Both the position numbers and the translations under genes were made by a program. The notes under the pieces were generated by a model. That model was not told where the DNA came from and made no database searches. It saw nothing but the letters and a program-made list of their open reading frames with translations. Shown in pieces: positions 43,201 to 55,886 of a stretch of DNA of 64,000 bases. Within the stretch, counting starts at the first letter, position 1. Each line of letters begins with the position of its first letter. This DNA is from Manihot esculenta (Eukaryota; Streptophyta; Magnoliopsida; Malpighiales; Euphorbiaceae), in contig NC_035170.2 in assembly GCF_001659605.2 (NCBI RefSeq), positions 10,900,817 to 10,964,816 of the forward strand, read 5' to 3'.

Positions 43201-43900
43201 GTGTAAACCCCGCCATTTCTATGGCTCTGCTATCATCTGCTCCCAACTCATCAGTGATCGTCTTCACAGTTCTAAGGTACTCAAATGGATCATCTCCTGG
43301 ATTGAATTTAGGAGCATCCAATTTCAAGTACTCTGTCATTTGCACCTTACCTCCAGATGAGCTAGGTTGATGTCTTTGGGCAACAGGAGCTACTGGTTCT
43401 GGTTGTGGTGGTGGAGGTACTGGTTCATTTAGCTCTGGGTGTGCTGCACTTGGATGGGTAGGGGAAGGTGGATACATAGGATATGGTGGGTAATAGTGAG
43501 AATAAGGCATATATGGCATGTAAGTAGGATATGGGACAAAACTAGAGTACTCCGACATACCTCCTATCAGATACCCTGGGTCCTGAGGAAAGGATGGATA
43601 GTCAAAACCTGAGGTCTGAGCGCCTCCCTGCGACTCTCCCATACCTTCTTCAGATCTGCCTACACTCATGCTTTCATCCATTGACTGGTCAATCTCCATA
43701 GCCTCCCTCACTTCCTCTGATCTACCTCCTCTCACTGTACCTCTTCTGCTCTTGTCTACAGACCTTCTAGGGTCTATTGACGTACCTTCCTTGCTAGATC
43801 GCTGAGACCTTGCCCTTGGCTATGCAGGAGGACGAGCAGCTGTTCTCTCACTATCTGGTGGTACTCCAGTCAATCGTGCAGATGGACGAGTTCCTCTCAT
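40262..43900 (-). pseudogene. Gypsy G gag-protease-RT-RNase H polyprotein (integrase deleted)
   Basis: The original start is probably the ATG at 43900 (RTRPSARLTGVPP); a stop at about 43822 interrupts it and the open frame resumes by 43735. Gag includes the P/Y-rich segment and the core [12 protein letters not shown] knuckle [14 protein letters not shown] (CX2CX4HX4C) follows a [12 protein letters not shown] patch. The protease has DPGASHSF, a Pro variant of the D-S/T-G site. RT shows [15 protein letters not shown], [37 protein letters not shown] and FIDDILVYS. One nonsense codon at 41240 splits RT (CAG to TAG, by comparison with H). RNase H shows [21 protein letters not shown] and [10 protein letters not shown]. 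Only two nonsense codons occur in about 3.6 kb. Confidence 0.93.
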
Positions 43901-44127
43901 CTTAACTCTGGAAAACAACACATAACATAGCACATCAGCAATTAAGCATCACATATCCATAATGCACATGCATAAATCATGACATTTCATATCAGCAAAC
44001 AGATAGGACTCAACACCCTATCCTAGTAAACATGATTTCCTATTGTGCTTGACCACCTCTCACCTCTATGAGCCCGACACTCTTTCTATAGGTCCGATCA
44101 TGTGAACCTAGGGCTCTGATACCAATC

Positions 44128-46386
44128 TGTAACGACCCCAAAATGGACCGTCACCGGCACTAGGATTCAGATCGGCTTAAGGCCGCCAGAACCCGTAGCA
44201 AGCCTGCTATACTCTCTGAGTACCTGTAAACATCTCATACATGGTCATACATTTTCGGTGAAAATAAAAAAACTTTTCTCTGGACCAAGACTTAACCTGT
44301 GCATGCACTATCTCTGTACTCTGTACCCCTGACTAGAGCTTGCTCTGGATGGGTTCATTCATACCTGTTAAGCCTGATTTTTCACATACTCTGTAAAACA
44401 GTTATATAAACAGACCATGTATACAAAAGATTTACAACACAAACTAACTAAGTCAAGCACAATTCTAACTTTATACACAACTGTTACATCTCTTTAAGAT
44501 TACATGTCCACAATATTCTATTACAAAACTCTTCTCTCTTCCTATACTCTGCTGGACTTCCCCTGTAAACTGTACACTGAACCTGCAAGACTGGGGTTAA
44601 GGGAGTGGGATGAGCTTTATAGCCCAGTGAGTAGAACAGTAAAACAAGTCATTAAAACATGATCTCATGGAATGCATCATATCACAGACAATTCACATCA
44701 AGGGTAAACCCGTCACCGCATAGTCCCAGTATCTGTTCCGTGCCAGGCTGTAGAATGGGGTCCTGGTCTTCCTGTACTGTATATGTATACGTGTATATAA
44801 CACCTGTACTTACCATTTGCCAGGGCGTAGACTGGGCACCTGGTCTTTCTATACCTGCCAGGGCGTAGACTGGGCACCTGGACTTTACTATACCTGCCAG
44901 GGCGTAGACTGGGCACCTGGACTTCCTATCTGGAACTATTGGATCATTCAGCATTCACCCACATCAACAAATAAGTATGCAATGCAACATCTTTGTGGAT
45001 TCTAATGCAATCAACCTATTGCATAATCATGGTGCATGAAATATGCTAAAAGCATTCAATGTCTCAATTAAAACGAGTATTAAGTTTAGTTCCACTCACC
45101 TCTGGCTATCTGGACTGACTCTGCAGGCTCTGTAACCACTGGAGCAGTACTCACTGTTGCTCTCTCTGATTCCTCTGGTCTGTGCCTACACAGATGGACT
45201 CAAATGAGGGACCAAACTAGCTTATGAACAACTCTATTAAACTCCCCAAGAATCCCCGTAAACTCACTCAAACAGCCATGCAAAGCATGCAAGGAAGGCT
45301 GGACAGGACACTTTTGGCGGCAGGTTCGGTGGCCAAAAGTCCTCTCCAGAGCCGAAACTCATGCACCTTCGGCGGCCGAACCTCTACTTTCGGCAGCCGA
45401 ACCCTTTCGGGGGCAAGTTTCGGGGGCTGAAAGGCACTCCAGAGATGAAAGTCTCTAACCTTCGGCGGCACCTTCGGCGGCCGAAACTCCCCTCCAGAGC
45501 CGAAAGTCCAAAGGCTCGAGGGCAAGCTTAGGCAACCAAAGCCACCTCCTCAGCACATTCGGCGGCCGAACCATTCTTCGGCGGCCGAAGCTGGGTTCAT
45601 CAGCAAGGCAGAACCTTGCTCTGCCTCACGCCAAAATGCACCAATCTTTCTCCAACTCAAACACCTCAACTCCTCAACATGCATACACCCAAGTATATGC
45701 TCAAAGGGGCCAGAAACGATCTTAAAACCCCAACAACACAAAACATATAACACATACACAAGCTTTTCTCACAAAAATATCAAACAAACCTCTCTTTTAC
45801 CCTAATCATGCAACTCTCCCCCAAAACCTCAAAAATCTTCCATAAATCATGAAAACAAGCTCAGGATCTTCACTTACCTCTTGAAACCAAGAAGATGAAC
45901 GATCCTAACGTGGAGTTTTGGAGCAACTCTCCTGCAAACTCTCCAAACTTCACAACTTTGTGTTTTTAGCTCAAAACCTTCAAAATAACATAAAAATCAA
46001 TCAAAACTTTACAAGATTTGATGAAAACACGAAGAAACTCCAAGAAAGAGATGGTCTCACCTCTGGAAAGTGAAAGAAAAGGCGGATGCTTATCCTTCCA
46101 CCGCTTGAGGGCCTTTTATAGGTGGCTGGCCAGACCACCTTCGGCGGCCTAACGTGAAACCAAAAGCCATGCATGTTCGGCGGCCGAACATCACCTTTGG
46201 CGGCCGAACCTGACTTTTCTGCCTTGGTTCTTTTCTTGCAAAACCTCTTTTCATTTTAGCTTAAAAACAGTAAAACATACCACATTACTGTAGAAAAACA
46301 TAAATCGTACCCTTCTCAAGATTCCGACATCCTTGATTCCACCGGACGACAGGAATTCCGATGCCTGACTCTAGCCGGGTATTACA
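44128..46386 (-). repeat. 5' LTR of gypsy G
   Basis: On the minus strand it begins TGTAATACCCGGC and ends GGTCGTTACA. It contains a TATAAAA box (46120-46114), TTCGGC-N-GCCGAA arrays on both sides of that box (about 46135-46210 and 45320-45600), and a 38-39 bp minisatellite (44741-44930). Confidence 0.9.
44741..44930. repeat. 38-39 bp minisatellite in the G LTR
   Basis: Units with GCCAGGGCGTAGACTGGGCA start at 44819, 44857 and 44896, with a diverged unit at about 44741. Homologous units vary in number in the other LTRs (two in H, three in the solo LTR). Confidence 0.88.
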
Positions 46387-47089
46387 TAGGTAATGTCCAT
46401 TTTTTTGGGGACTTAGCCTTTGTTGAGAGAAAGGCCAAAGTCTCGTCCTCATCCCTCCCTAGATGAACCCCATCATTCATCAGTTCCACCCAAACGTGCT
46501 AGCTTATTTGAAGGTGCCCGAAATCTGGGATGTCCAGTGACGAAGTATAAAAAATATATTTTTCCACCACTTCAATAAAGAAGGTATCCAATCAAACATG
46601 GTTAGGTGTTTTCGCCCACTAAAATACTAAAATTCTTTATTTTTGCAGGTACCCAATTGGTGCAGATGGGAGAAGAGGGCTACACTCGGTTCAACGTTGT
46701 TATTAAGGCAAACGAACCAAAAGGCCACCAAGATTCTCCAACTATTGGGGTGCAACTGGACAACTGAATGCTTATGGAATCGAATAACGTTAATAAAAAA
46801 TAGGTCCATGGGGAATCGAAGGCCCACCTTTAGCTACAACTCGAAAATCATAATAGTGTCCTCCGCAGGAATCAAGTCATTTACACAAATATATGGAGAA
46901 GGGGCAAAGACGTGAAAAGCCTCTCGGAGGATTTGGTATGTATTATAAAAGCGCTCTACATCTTGTTCCGATAGGGCGGATCAGATGTCACTAATAGAGC
47001 TACCCTCGCTTTCTAGAACCTCCCTCAATGGAACGATAGGGGCTCGGGGCATGGATGGGACCGTCAGAGGAGGAGCTTGAAGTGAAACC
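46387..47089 (+). other. Interior sequence of element I between G and H
   Basis: About 0.7 kb without a long frame. Its right edge ends at the TCTAC duplication of H and continues at 59099, showing it belongs to the host of H. Confidence 0.55.
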
Positions 47090-47094
47090 TCTAC

Positions 47095-49210
47095 TGTAAC
47101 GACCCGAAACCGGACCGCTACCGGTGCTAGGATTCAGATCGACTTAAGGTTGCCGAAACCCGTAGCAAGCCTAACATACATCCTATTATACCTGATAAAA
47201 TCCCATACATGATCATACATTTACATAAAAACTTAAACTTTTCATATACCAAGCTCGACCTGTGCATACATCATCACTGTAAATATAAAAACCCCTTACT
47301 AGAGCCCTCATCAAATGCTCTAGTAGGGTCAACATTTCATACATCAAGCTTGGTTCAACATATCTCATCATTAAAACATTTTCATAAAGATCATGTATAA
47401 AAGAGATTACAAAACATAAACTAAGGCAAAGCAAAATTCTAATCCATCACATAATTACATGTCCACTACTATCTATTACATAAACTATACCATCAACCTT
47501 GGCGACTTCCCGCACTATCTCTGACCTGCAAACCTGGGGGTTAGGGGAAAGGGGTGAGCTACTAAAGCCCAGTGAGCAGAATAATAAAAATAATTTAATT
47601 AAACATATGCTTTCATGAAATGCATCACAACACAAACAATTCACATCACGGATGGACTGACCCAAAAATCCCTCTACTCTGTGTCCGGCCCTCGGTGGAG
47701 CTCCTCAGGACTTCTATTACCTAACATAAACTGTGTGCCAGGGGCGTAGTGCAGGCCACACCTGATCTTTTCTGTACTCTGTGCCAGGGGAGTAGAATGG
47801 CAGCCCTGGTCTTTTATTACATAACATAACATCTAGAGGGCTAATGGGTCGTCCTGTTGTCCATCCACATCAACAACCAATTATGCAATGCGGCATATTC
47901 GTGAGGTCTAATGCAACCAACCTATTACATATACATGATGCATGAACATGCTTAAAACATTTGATTTCTCGAAATAAAAGATTAGTTTAGTTCTACTTAC
48001 CTCTGGCTGACTCTAAACTAACTCTGAAGCAGCTATCTCACTGCTGATCACCTCGATTCCTCAGGTCCGATCCTACATAGGTGGACTCAAATGAGGGACC
48101 AAACATACTCTAACATGACTCTAAAAAAACTCCCCAAAAACCCCCAAAACATCATAAAACATGCATAGAAAACAGTCAAAGGAAAGCTGGGCAGGGGACT
48201 TTCGGAGGCAGCTTCGGCGGCCGAAGGTCCTTACAAATCCAAAAGTCAGGCACTTTCAGGGGCAAGGTTCGGCGGCCGAAACTTCCCTCCAGAGCCGAAA
48301 GTCCAACTTTCGGGGGCGAGGTTAGGCGACCAAAACTGCCTCCTCTGGTAGGTTCGGCGACTGAACCTTGCTTCAGCGGCCGAACCTGGATCCTTCTAAG
48401 TGGCAGAATCCGATTCTGCCATTATGCCCCAAGCCACCAAAACTCCCACAACATGCATTAAACTATTCTAAAACATGCATAAACACATATTCAAGCATAT
48501 AGGGGCATAAAACTAGCCTAAACCCCAACAAACATCACATAAACATCGCATTTAACAGACATTTATCATTAAACTAACATAAACCCGAACATTTTACATC
48601 TACTCTAAACATGCATCAAAACTCTTAACCCCTTCTTAAAACTTACTTAAAACATCATAAAAGGCTTGGATCTACACTTACCTCTTGAAGATAGAAAGGA
48701 GATGTGATCCAAACTTGGAGATTAGGAGGATAGGTCTCCGGAGGTCTCCAAACTTCTAAAACTTGATCTTAGCTCAAAAATCATCAAAACAAAGTAAAAC
48801 TTATAAAAAACTTGAAGGGATTGAAGGAAAACATAAAATCAACCATGGGAGGGCGAAATCTCACCTATGCCCGAAAATAGAGAGAGAAAACTCGCTCATT
48901 TTCGGATATGGGGCCTTTTATAGGTGGCTGGCCAGACCACCTTCGGGGGCCAAAGGTGCTTCCGCAAGAGCCCAATGTTCAGCGGCCGAACATGAGGTTC
49001 AGCGACCGAACCTGGCTTTTTCTCTCCTTGGTCTTTTCTTTCAAAACTTAATTTCTTTCTTCATTAAAACCATAAAAACATATAAAAACATTTTAGAAAA
49101 CCTTTATTTTACCCCTTCTAGAAGGCTCCGACATCCGAGAATTCCGAATTCCAAAGGAGATTCCACCGGAAGGTAGGAATTCCGATGCCGGGGTCTAGCT
49201 GGGTATTACA
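47095..49210 (-). repeat. 3' LTR of gypsy H
   Basis: On the minus strand it runs TGTAATACCC to GGTCGTTACA. The TATAAAA box is at 48922-48916. The GC-motif arrays lie at about 48950-49015 (before the box) and 48195-48395 (after it). Confidence 0.93.
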
Positions 49211-49315
49211 TTCTTCCCCCCTTAAGAACATTCGTCCCCGAATGTTCAACACACAAGCATAGCATGGCATAACCCACATATCAACAAGGAAGCACATAAA
49301 AACAAAACACTAACC

Positions 49316-52300
49316 TTAAAAGGGATAGGGGTATTGCTGGAGCATAGACTCCCGTGTCTCCCAGGTACATTCTTCTATGTTGTGGTGATTCCAAAGGACC
49401 TTCACCATCGGGATTTCCTTGTTCCTCAGCTTTCTGATCTGCGTGTCTATGATTCGCACTGGCTGCTCAACATAAGTGAGATCTCCTAGGATCTCCACAT
49501 CAGGCTCATTAAGAACCTTGTTTGGATCTGACACGAACTTTCGTAACATGGAAACATGGAAAACCGGATAGATTCTCTCCATTGAAGTAGGTAGGTCCAG
49601 CTTGTACGATACATTCCCAATCTTTTGTAAGATTTCAAAGGGTCCGATGTACCGTGGAGCTAGCTTACCTTTCTTCCCAAAACGAATCACCCCTTTCATA
49701 AGAGACACCTTGAGCAACACCATATCTCCCTCCTGGAACTCTATATGCTTCTTGCGGACATCTGCATAACTCTTCTGCCGACTCACAGCAGTTCTGATTC
49801 TTTCTCTGATAATGGGCACTACTCTGCTGGTGATCTCTACTAGCTCAGGCCTTGCTAAGGCCCTTTCTCCAACTTCTTCCCAGCAGACAGGTGACCTGCA
49901 CTTCCTTCCATACAAAGCTTCATACGGAGCCATTCCTATGCTAGCATGATAGCTGTTATTGTAGGCAAACTCCACCAAAGGTAGATGCTGCCTCCAAGAA
50001 CTGCCAAAATCTAGCACACACATCCTGAGCATATCTTCAATTGTCTGGATGGTCCTCTCTGACTGCCCGTCAGTCTGTGGATGGAAAGCAGTGCTAAAAT
50101 CCAGCCTGGTACCCATAGCATTATACAGACTCCGCCAAAACCTGAAGGTGAACTGGGGTCCCCTATCTGACACTATTGAAACAGGAGCCCCATGCAACCT
50201 GACAACTTCATCAACATACACCTGCGCCAATTTGTCCACAAAGTAGCCACTCCTGACAGGGATGAAGTGAGCAGATTTGATCAGACTGTCCACAATCACC
50301 CATATGGAGTCTAGTCTGTTGGACGTTGCCGGTAACCCCATCACGAAATCCATAGCTATATTCTCCCATTTCCATTCTGGAATCGGCAGTGGATTAAGCA
50401 TTCTAGCCGGCTTCTGATGTTCCAGCTTCATCCTCTGACATACTTCACAGGCTGACACAAACTGTGCCACTTCTCTTTTCATAGCTGGCCACCAATAAAC
50501 TCTTTTCAGATCCTGGTACATTTTGGTGGCTCCAGGGTGAACACTGTATCTGGCATTATAAGCTTCCCTCATAATGTCTCCCTTCTGACTCACGTCATCT
50601 GGTACACATAACCTGTTCCCGTAACGGAGGATCCCCTTATCGTCGAACCCGAACTCATCATTCTTGCCTGCCTGAATAGCTCTGGCTATCTTCACCAACT
50701 CTGGGTCTTCATGCTGTTTCTGAGCCACCTGCTCCAAAAACACGGGTGTCACTCTCATCTGTGCTATCAAAGCACCTGTACCAGACAACTCCAACTGTAG
50801 CCCTTCATCAATGAGCTTATAGAATTCCCTCACCACCGGTCTTCTCTCTACTGTAACATGGGACAAACTGCCAAGTGATTTCCAGCTAAGGGCATCTGCC
50901 ACAACATTTGCCTTACCCTGATGGTACTGAATTTTGCAATCATAGTCACTAAGCAGTTCTACCCATCTCCTCTGCCTCAAGTTCAACTCTCTTTGACTCA
51001 AGATGTACTGCAAACTTTTATGATTCTGTAAAGATCTCACATTTTACCCCATACAGGTAATGCCTCCACATCTTGAGTGCAAAGATCACAGCTGCCATCT
51101 CTAGGTCATGTGGAGGATAATTCAACTCATGCTTCTTCAGCTGCCTAGAAGCATAAGCAATTACCCTCTCATTCTGCATCAACACACAACCTAGTCCCAC
51201 ACGGGACGCATCACAAAACACTGTGAAGTCTTCATCACTGGTAGGCAGAGCTAACACCGGTGCTGACGTTAACCTTTTCTTTAGCTCTTCAAAAATCTCT
51301 TCACACTGATCAGACCACACAAACCTCTGATTCTTCTTGGTCAATCTGGTCATAGGAGCGGCAATTTTAGAGAAGTCCTAGACGAACCTCCTATAGTAAC
51401 CTGCCAAGCCTAAAAAGCTTTTTATCTCTGTCATTGTAGTGGGTCTGGGCCAGTTAGCTACAGCTTTAACTTTCTTGAGATCCACTTCAATTCCCTTTTC
51501 CAACACAACATGGCCCAAGAAAGAAATGCTCCTCAACCAGAACTCACACTTAGAGAACTTGGCATACAAGTTGTGTTCTCTCAGGGTCTGTAACACTATC
51601 CTCAGATGATGGGCATGCTCCTCTGCATTTCTGGAATACACTAAGATATCGTCAATGAAAACGATAACAAAGTGGTCCAGGTATTGGCTAAAAACTCTAT
51701 TTATGAGGTCCATGAATGCTGCAGGGGCATTGGTTAGCCCGAACGGCATCACTAGGAACTCATAATGCCCATATCTGGTCCTGAACGCCGTCTTCGGCAC
51801 ATCTTCTTCCCTGATTCTCAGCTGATGGTACCCGAATCTCAGATCTATCTTAGAAAAACAACCTGCTCCTGCTAGCTGGTCAAATAGATCGTCGATCCTA
51901 GATAACGGATACTTATTCTTGGTAGTGACTTTGTTCAACTGTCTGTAGTCAATACAAAGTCTTAGGGATCCATCCTTCTTCTTTACAAACAGTACTGGAG
52001 CACCCCAAGGTGAGGTACTCGGTCGGATGAAACCCTTGTCTACCAACTCTTGCAACTGCTCCTTTAGCTCCTTCAACTCTGCAGGTGCCATCCTGTAGGG
52101 AGGGATAGAGATTGGTCTGGTTCCAGGCATCACTTCTATTTTGAACTCTATCTCCCTAGCAGGTGGTAGTCCTGGAAGCTCGTTTGGGAAGACATCTGGA
52201 AACTCTTTGACCACGGGCACTGAGGCGGGCTCCCTAACCTGACTATCAAGCTCTCTCACATGAGCTAGAAACCCCTGACAATCCCTCCTGAGCAACCTAC

Positions 52301-54305
52301 AAGCCTGTAGGTCTGATATCAAACCTCTAGGCATACCCCTTCTGTCTCCCCTGAAGATAACCTCTGACCCATCCTGTACTCTGAACCTGACTACCTTGTC
52401 TCTGCAGTCCAAGGTAGCACCATGAGCAGATAGCCAATCCATCCCTAGAATGACATCAAAATCAGTCAAATCTAGAACCACAAGGTCAGCTGGAAGGCAT
52501 CTACCCTCAACAAAAACTGGACTGAACCGGCAGACTGACTTTGCCACAGATGGATCACACTTGGGCCCACTGACCCAAAGGGGACACTCTAACCCAGAGA
52601 CTATCAAACCCACTCTATCTACGGCTCTCGGAGCAACAAAAGAATGAGATGCACCAGGGTCTATTAAAGCATACACATCAAAACATCCAATGATGAGATT
52701 ACCTGACACCACGGTGTTTGACGTGTTAGCCTCCTACTGTGTCATAGTGAAGATCCGAGCTGGAGCTGATGGACCTTCACCTCGGAAACCTGCTGAAGAA
52801 GAGGTTGCCCCTCTCACTCTGCCTCTACCACTACCCTGAGTCATGGCTGGAGCTACTAGCTGAGCCACACTGCCTGAAGCTGTCTGCTGGGACGGTGCCA
52901 TAAAGGCTACTCTAGGACACTACCGTGCTATGTGTCCCTCCTGCCCACATCTGTAACATGCTGATGTCCCAAATTGACAGACTCCCTTGTGCGGTTTACC
53001 GCACCTCAAACATTCAGAGCCATTCGAACCAGAGCTCGAACCACCACCTAATCCCAGACCCAACTTCAACCGGTTCCAGAACTTATTCTTCTTCGGCTTT
53101 TTAGAGCCTCTGACCCACTTTTTGCTACCCAAAGTTGCTGCACTCAAAGAAGAGAGGTCGAACTTCCCTGAACCTGGGGTCTTGGAACCCGAGGGCTGTG
53201 CCACTTGCTGTTTCATTGTTCCTTGAATGATGGCACTAGCCTCCATCTTTCTGGCCGCATCCACTATGGTGTGGAAACTCTCCCTCTCTGCTGCTAGGAT
53301 CAGGGAGGAATACCTAGAGTGGAGCCTCATGGTATACCTCCTGGCTTTCTTCTGATCCGTGTCATATGCCTGTCCCACATATTGCAGCAACTCCAGAAAC
53401 TTATCTGTGTACTCATCGACACTCATGTCCTTTGTTTGTCTCAGCTGCTCGAACTCTATAACCTTTAGCTCTCTTGAACTGTCTGGAAAAGCCCATCCGG
53501 CAAACTCATTGGCAAACTCTTCCTAGGATAGGCTATCCAGCCTTGGGTCCACATAGTTTTTAAACCACTCCCGAGCTTTCTTACATTTCAATGTGAACCC
53601 CGTCATTTGAATGGCTCTACTGTCACTGGCTCATAGCTCATCCATTATCATCTTGACCGTCTTAAGGTACTCAAACGGATCATCACCTGTCTTGAACTTG
53701 GGAGCATCCAGCTTCAGGTAATCTGTCATCTTTACTTTGCTCCCCACAGATGAGCTAGGTTTTGGTGTTTGGACATCAGGGACTATAGGTTCTACTGGTG
53801 GAGGAGGAGGTGTAGCATTTCCTAGGTTAGGGTTTGCTGGATTTGGATAGAAAGGTGAGGGTGAAAACATGGGGTACTGGGGATAAGGTGGGTAAAAAGG
53901 AGGATAGGGCATGTAGGAGGGATATGGGTTAAAGCTGGAGTAATCCGATGTACCCTCCATCGAATACCCTGGGCCCTGTGGAAAGGGTTGGTACTGTGGT
54001 GGGTGAGTAAACCCCGAGGCCTGAGCGCCTCCATGAGACTCTCTCATACCCTTTTTAGACATACTCATGCCCAGACTACCATCTCTTCTCTATTCATCCT
54101 CCTCTGATTCCCTCACATCAGCTGACATCCTTCCCGGATCTGTTCTCCTCCTATTCACATCAAAAGATCTTCTAAGGCCTCTTGATGTCCTTTATTTGCT
54201 AGATCTAATAGACATTGCACTTGGCAAAGCAGGGGGAAGGGTATCCATGCCCTCATTCTCAGGTGGGACTCCAGTCAATCGTGCAGATCGACGAGTGTCT
54301 CGCAT
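49316..54305 (-). pseudogene. Gypsy H gag-pol with all domains, broken by stops and a frameshift
   Basis: Gag starts at the ATG at 54305; stops occur at about 54196, 54091, 53630 and 53525. The knuckle CYRCGQEGHIAR is followed by a stop. The protease has [11 protein letters not shown] has [33 protein letters not shown] and FIDDILVYS; a stop lies at 51379 and a one-base frameshift at about 51027 after CEIFT. RNase H has [10 protein letters not shown]. Integrase has an H-H-C-C zinc module ([17 protein letters not shown] and CEVCQRMK), then [18 protein letters not shown] and [14 protein letters not shown], giving the D-D-E triad. The C-terminal tail [20 protein letters not shown] resembles the chromodomain-like end of Tekay/Del-type chromoviruses. 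It lacks a continuous frame and could move only in trans. Confidence 0.93.
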
Positions 54306-55886
54306 TCTGTTTTCTGAAAAAACAACATACACACATAAACATTAGCATCATATGGTTTATGTGGAAACACATGAACCCGCATCACATACATCACATATCA
54401 TTAATGCGCATGCATATAGTCATGGCATTTCACATCATCATCAAGACAGGACTCTATATCCTATCCTAGTGGACATGATTTTTCCTATTGTGCTTGCCCT
54501 TCTATGACATCTATGAGCCCGACACTCTCTAGGTCTGACCATATAAACCTAGGGCTCTGATACCACTCTGTAACGACTCGAAAACCGGACCGCTACCGGC
54601 GCTAGGATTCAGATCGACTTAAGGTCGCCGGAACCCGTAGCAAGCCTAACATACATCCTGTTATACCTGATAAAATCCCATACATGATCATACATTTACA
54701 TAAAAACTTAAACTTTTCATATACCAAGCTCGACCTGTGCATGCATCATCACTGTAAACATAAAAACCCCTTACTAGAGCCCTCATCAAATGCTCTAGTA
54801 GGGTCAACATTTCATACATCAAGCTTGGTTCAACATATCTCATCATTAAAACATTTTCATAAAGATCATGTACAAAAGGGATTACAAAACATAAACTAGG
54901 GCAAAGCACAATTCTAATCCATCACATAATTACATGTCCACTACTATCTATTACATAAACTATACCATCAACCTTGGCGACTTCCCACACTATCTCTGAC
55001 CTACAAACCTGGGGGTTAGGGGAAAGGGGTGAGCTACTAAAGCCCAGTGAGCAGAATAGTAAAAACAATTTAATTAAACATATGCTTTCATGAAATGTGT
55101 CACAACACAAACAATTCACATCATGGATGGACTGACCCAAAAATCCCTCTACTCTGTGCCCGGCCCTCGGTGGAGCTCCTCAGGACTTCTATTACATAAC
55201 ATAAACTGTGTGCTAGGGGCGTAGTGCAGGCCACACCTGGTCTTTCCTGTACTCTGTGCCAGGGGCGTAGAATGGCAGCCCTGGTCTTTCATTACATAAC
55301 ATAACATCTAGAGGGCTAATGGGTCGTCCTGTTGTCCATCCACATCAACAACCAATTATGCAATGCGGCATATTTGTGAGGTCTAATGCAACCAACCTAT
55401 TACATATACATGATGCATGAACATGCTTAAAACATTTGATTTCTCGAAATAAAAGATTAGTTTAGTTCTACTCACCTCTGGCTGACTCTTAACTAACTCT
55501 GAAGCAGCTATCTCCCTGCTGATCACCTCGGTTCCTCAAGTCCGATCCTACACAGGTGGACTCAAATGAGGGACCAAACATACTCTAACATGACTCTAAA
55601 CAACTTCCTAAAAACTCCCAAAACATCATAAAACATGCATAGAAAACAGTCAAAGGAAAGCTGGGACTTTCGGAGGCAGCTTCGGCGGCCGAAGGTCCTT
55701 ACAGATCCGAAAGTCAGGCACTTTCGGGGGCAAGGTTCGGCGGCCGAAAGCTTTCATAGATCCGAAAGTCACCATCCTTCGGGGGCAGGTTCGGCGGCCG
55801 AAACTTCCCTCTAGAGCCGAAAGTCCAACTTTTGAGGGCGAGGTTAGGCGACCAAAACTGCCTCCTCTGGCAGGTTCGGCGGCCGA

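Larger units (their letters stand above)
40262..46386 (-). mobile_element. Ty3/gypsy chromovirus-type element G, minus strand, 3'-truncated
   Basis: On the minus strand: 5' LTR (46386-44128, 2,259 bp), PBS TGGTATCAGAGCCCTAGG (44124-44107), gag-protease-RT-RNase H (43900-40262), then an abrupt end before integrase. Integrase, the chromodomain-like tail, the PPT and the 3' LTR are missing. The break lies just after RYGSRL, where H continues with CVPDD. The coding part has few breaks, so the truncation is a large deletion, not slow decay. Confidence 0.9.

Noticed and set aside
42105..43370. Plus-strand frames opposite the gypsy G polyprotein
   Set aside because: They are antisense shadows of a GC-richer coding region on the minus strand.
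45320..45600. Regularly recurring GC motif that could be mistaken for a CRISPR-like array
   Set aside because: Repeats are only 13 bp, irregularly spaced, lie inside an LTR and occur in a plant-type sequence.
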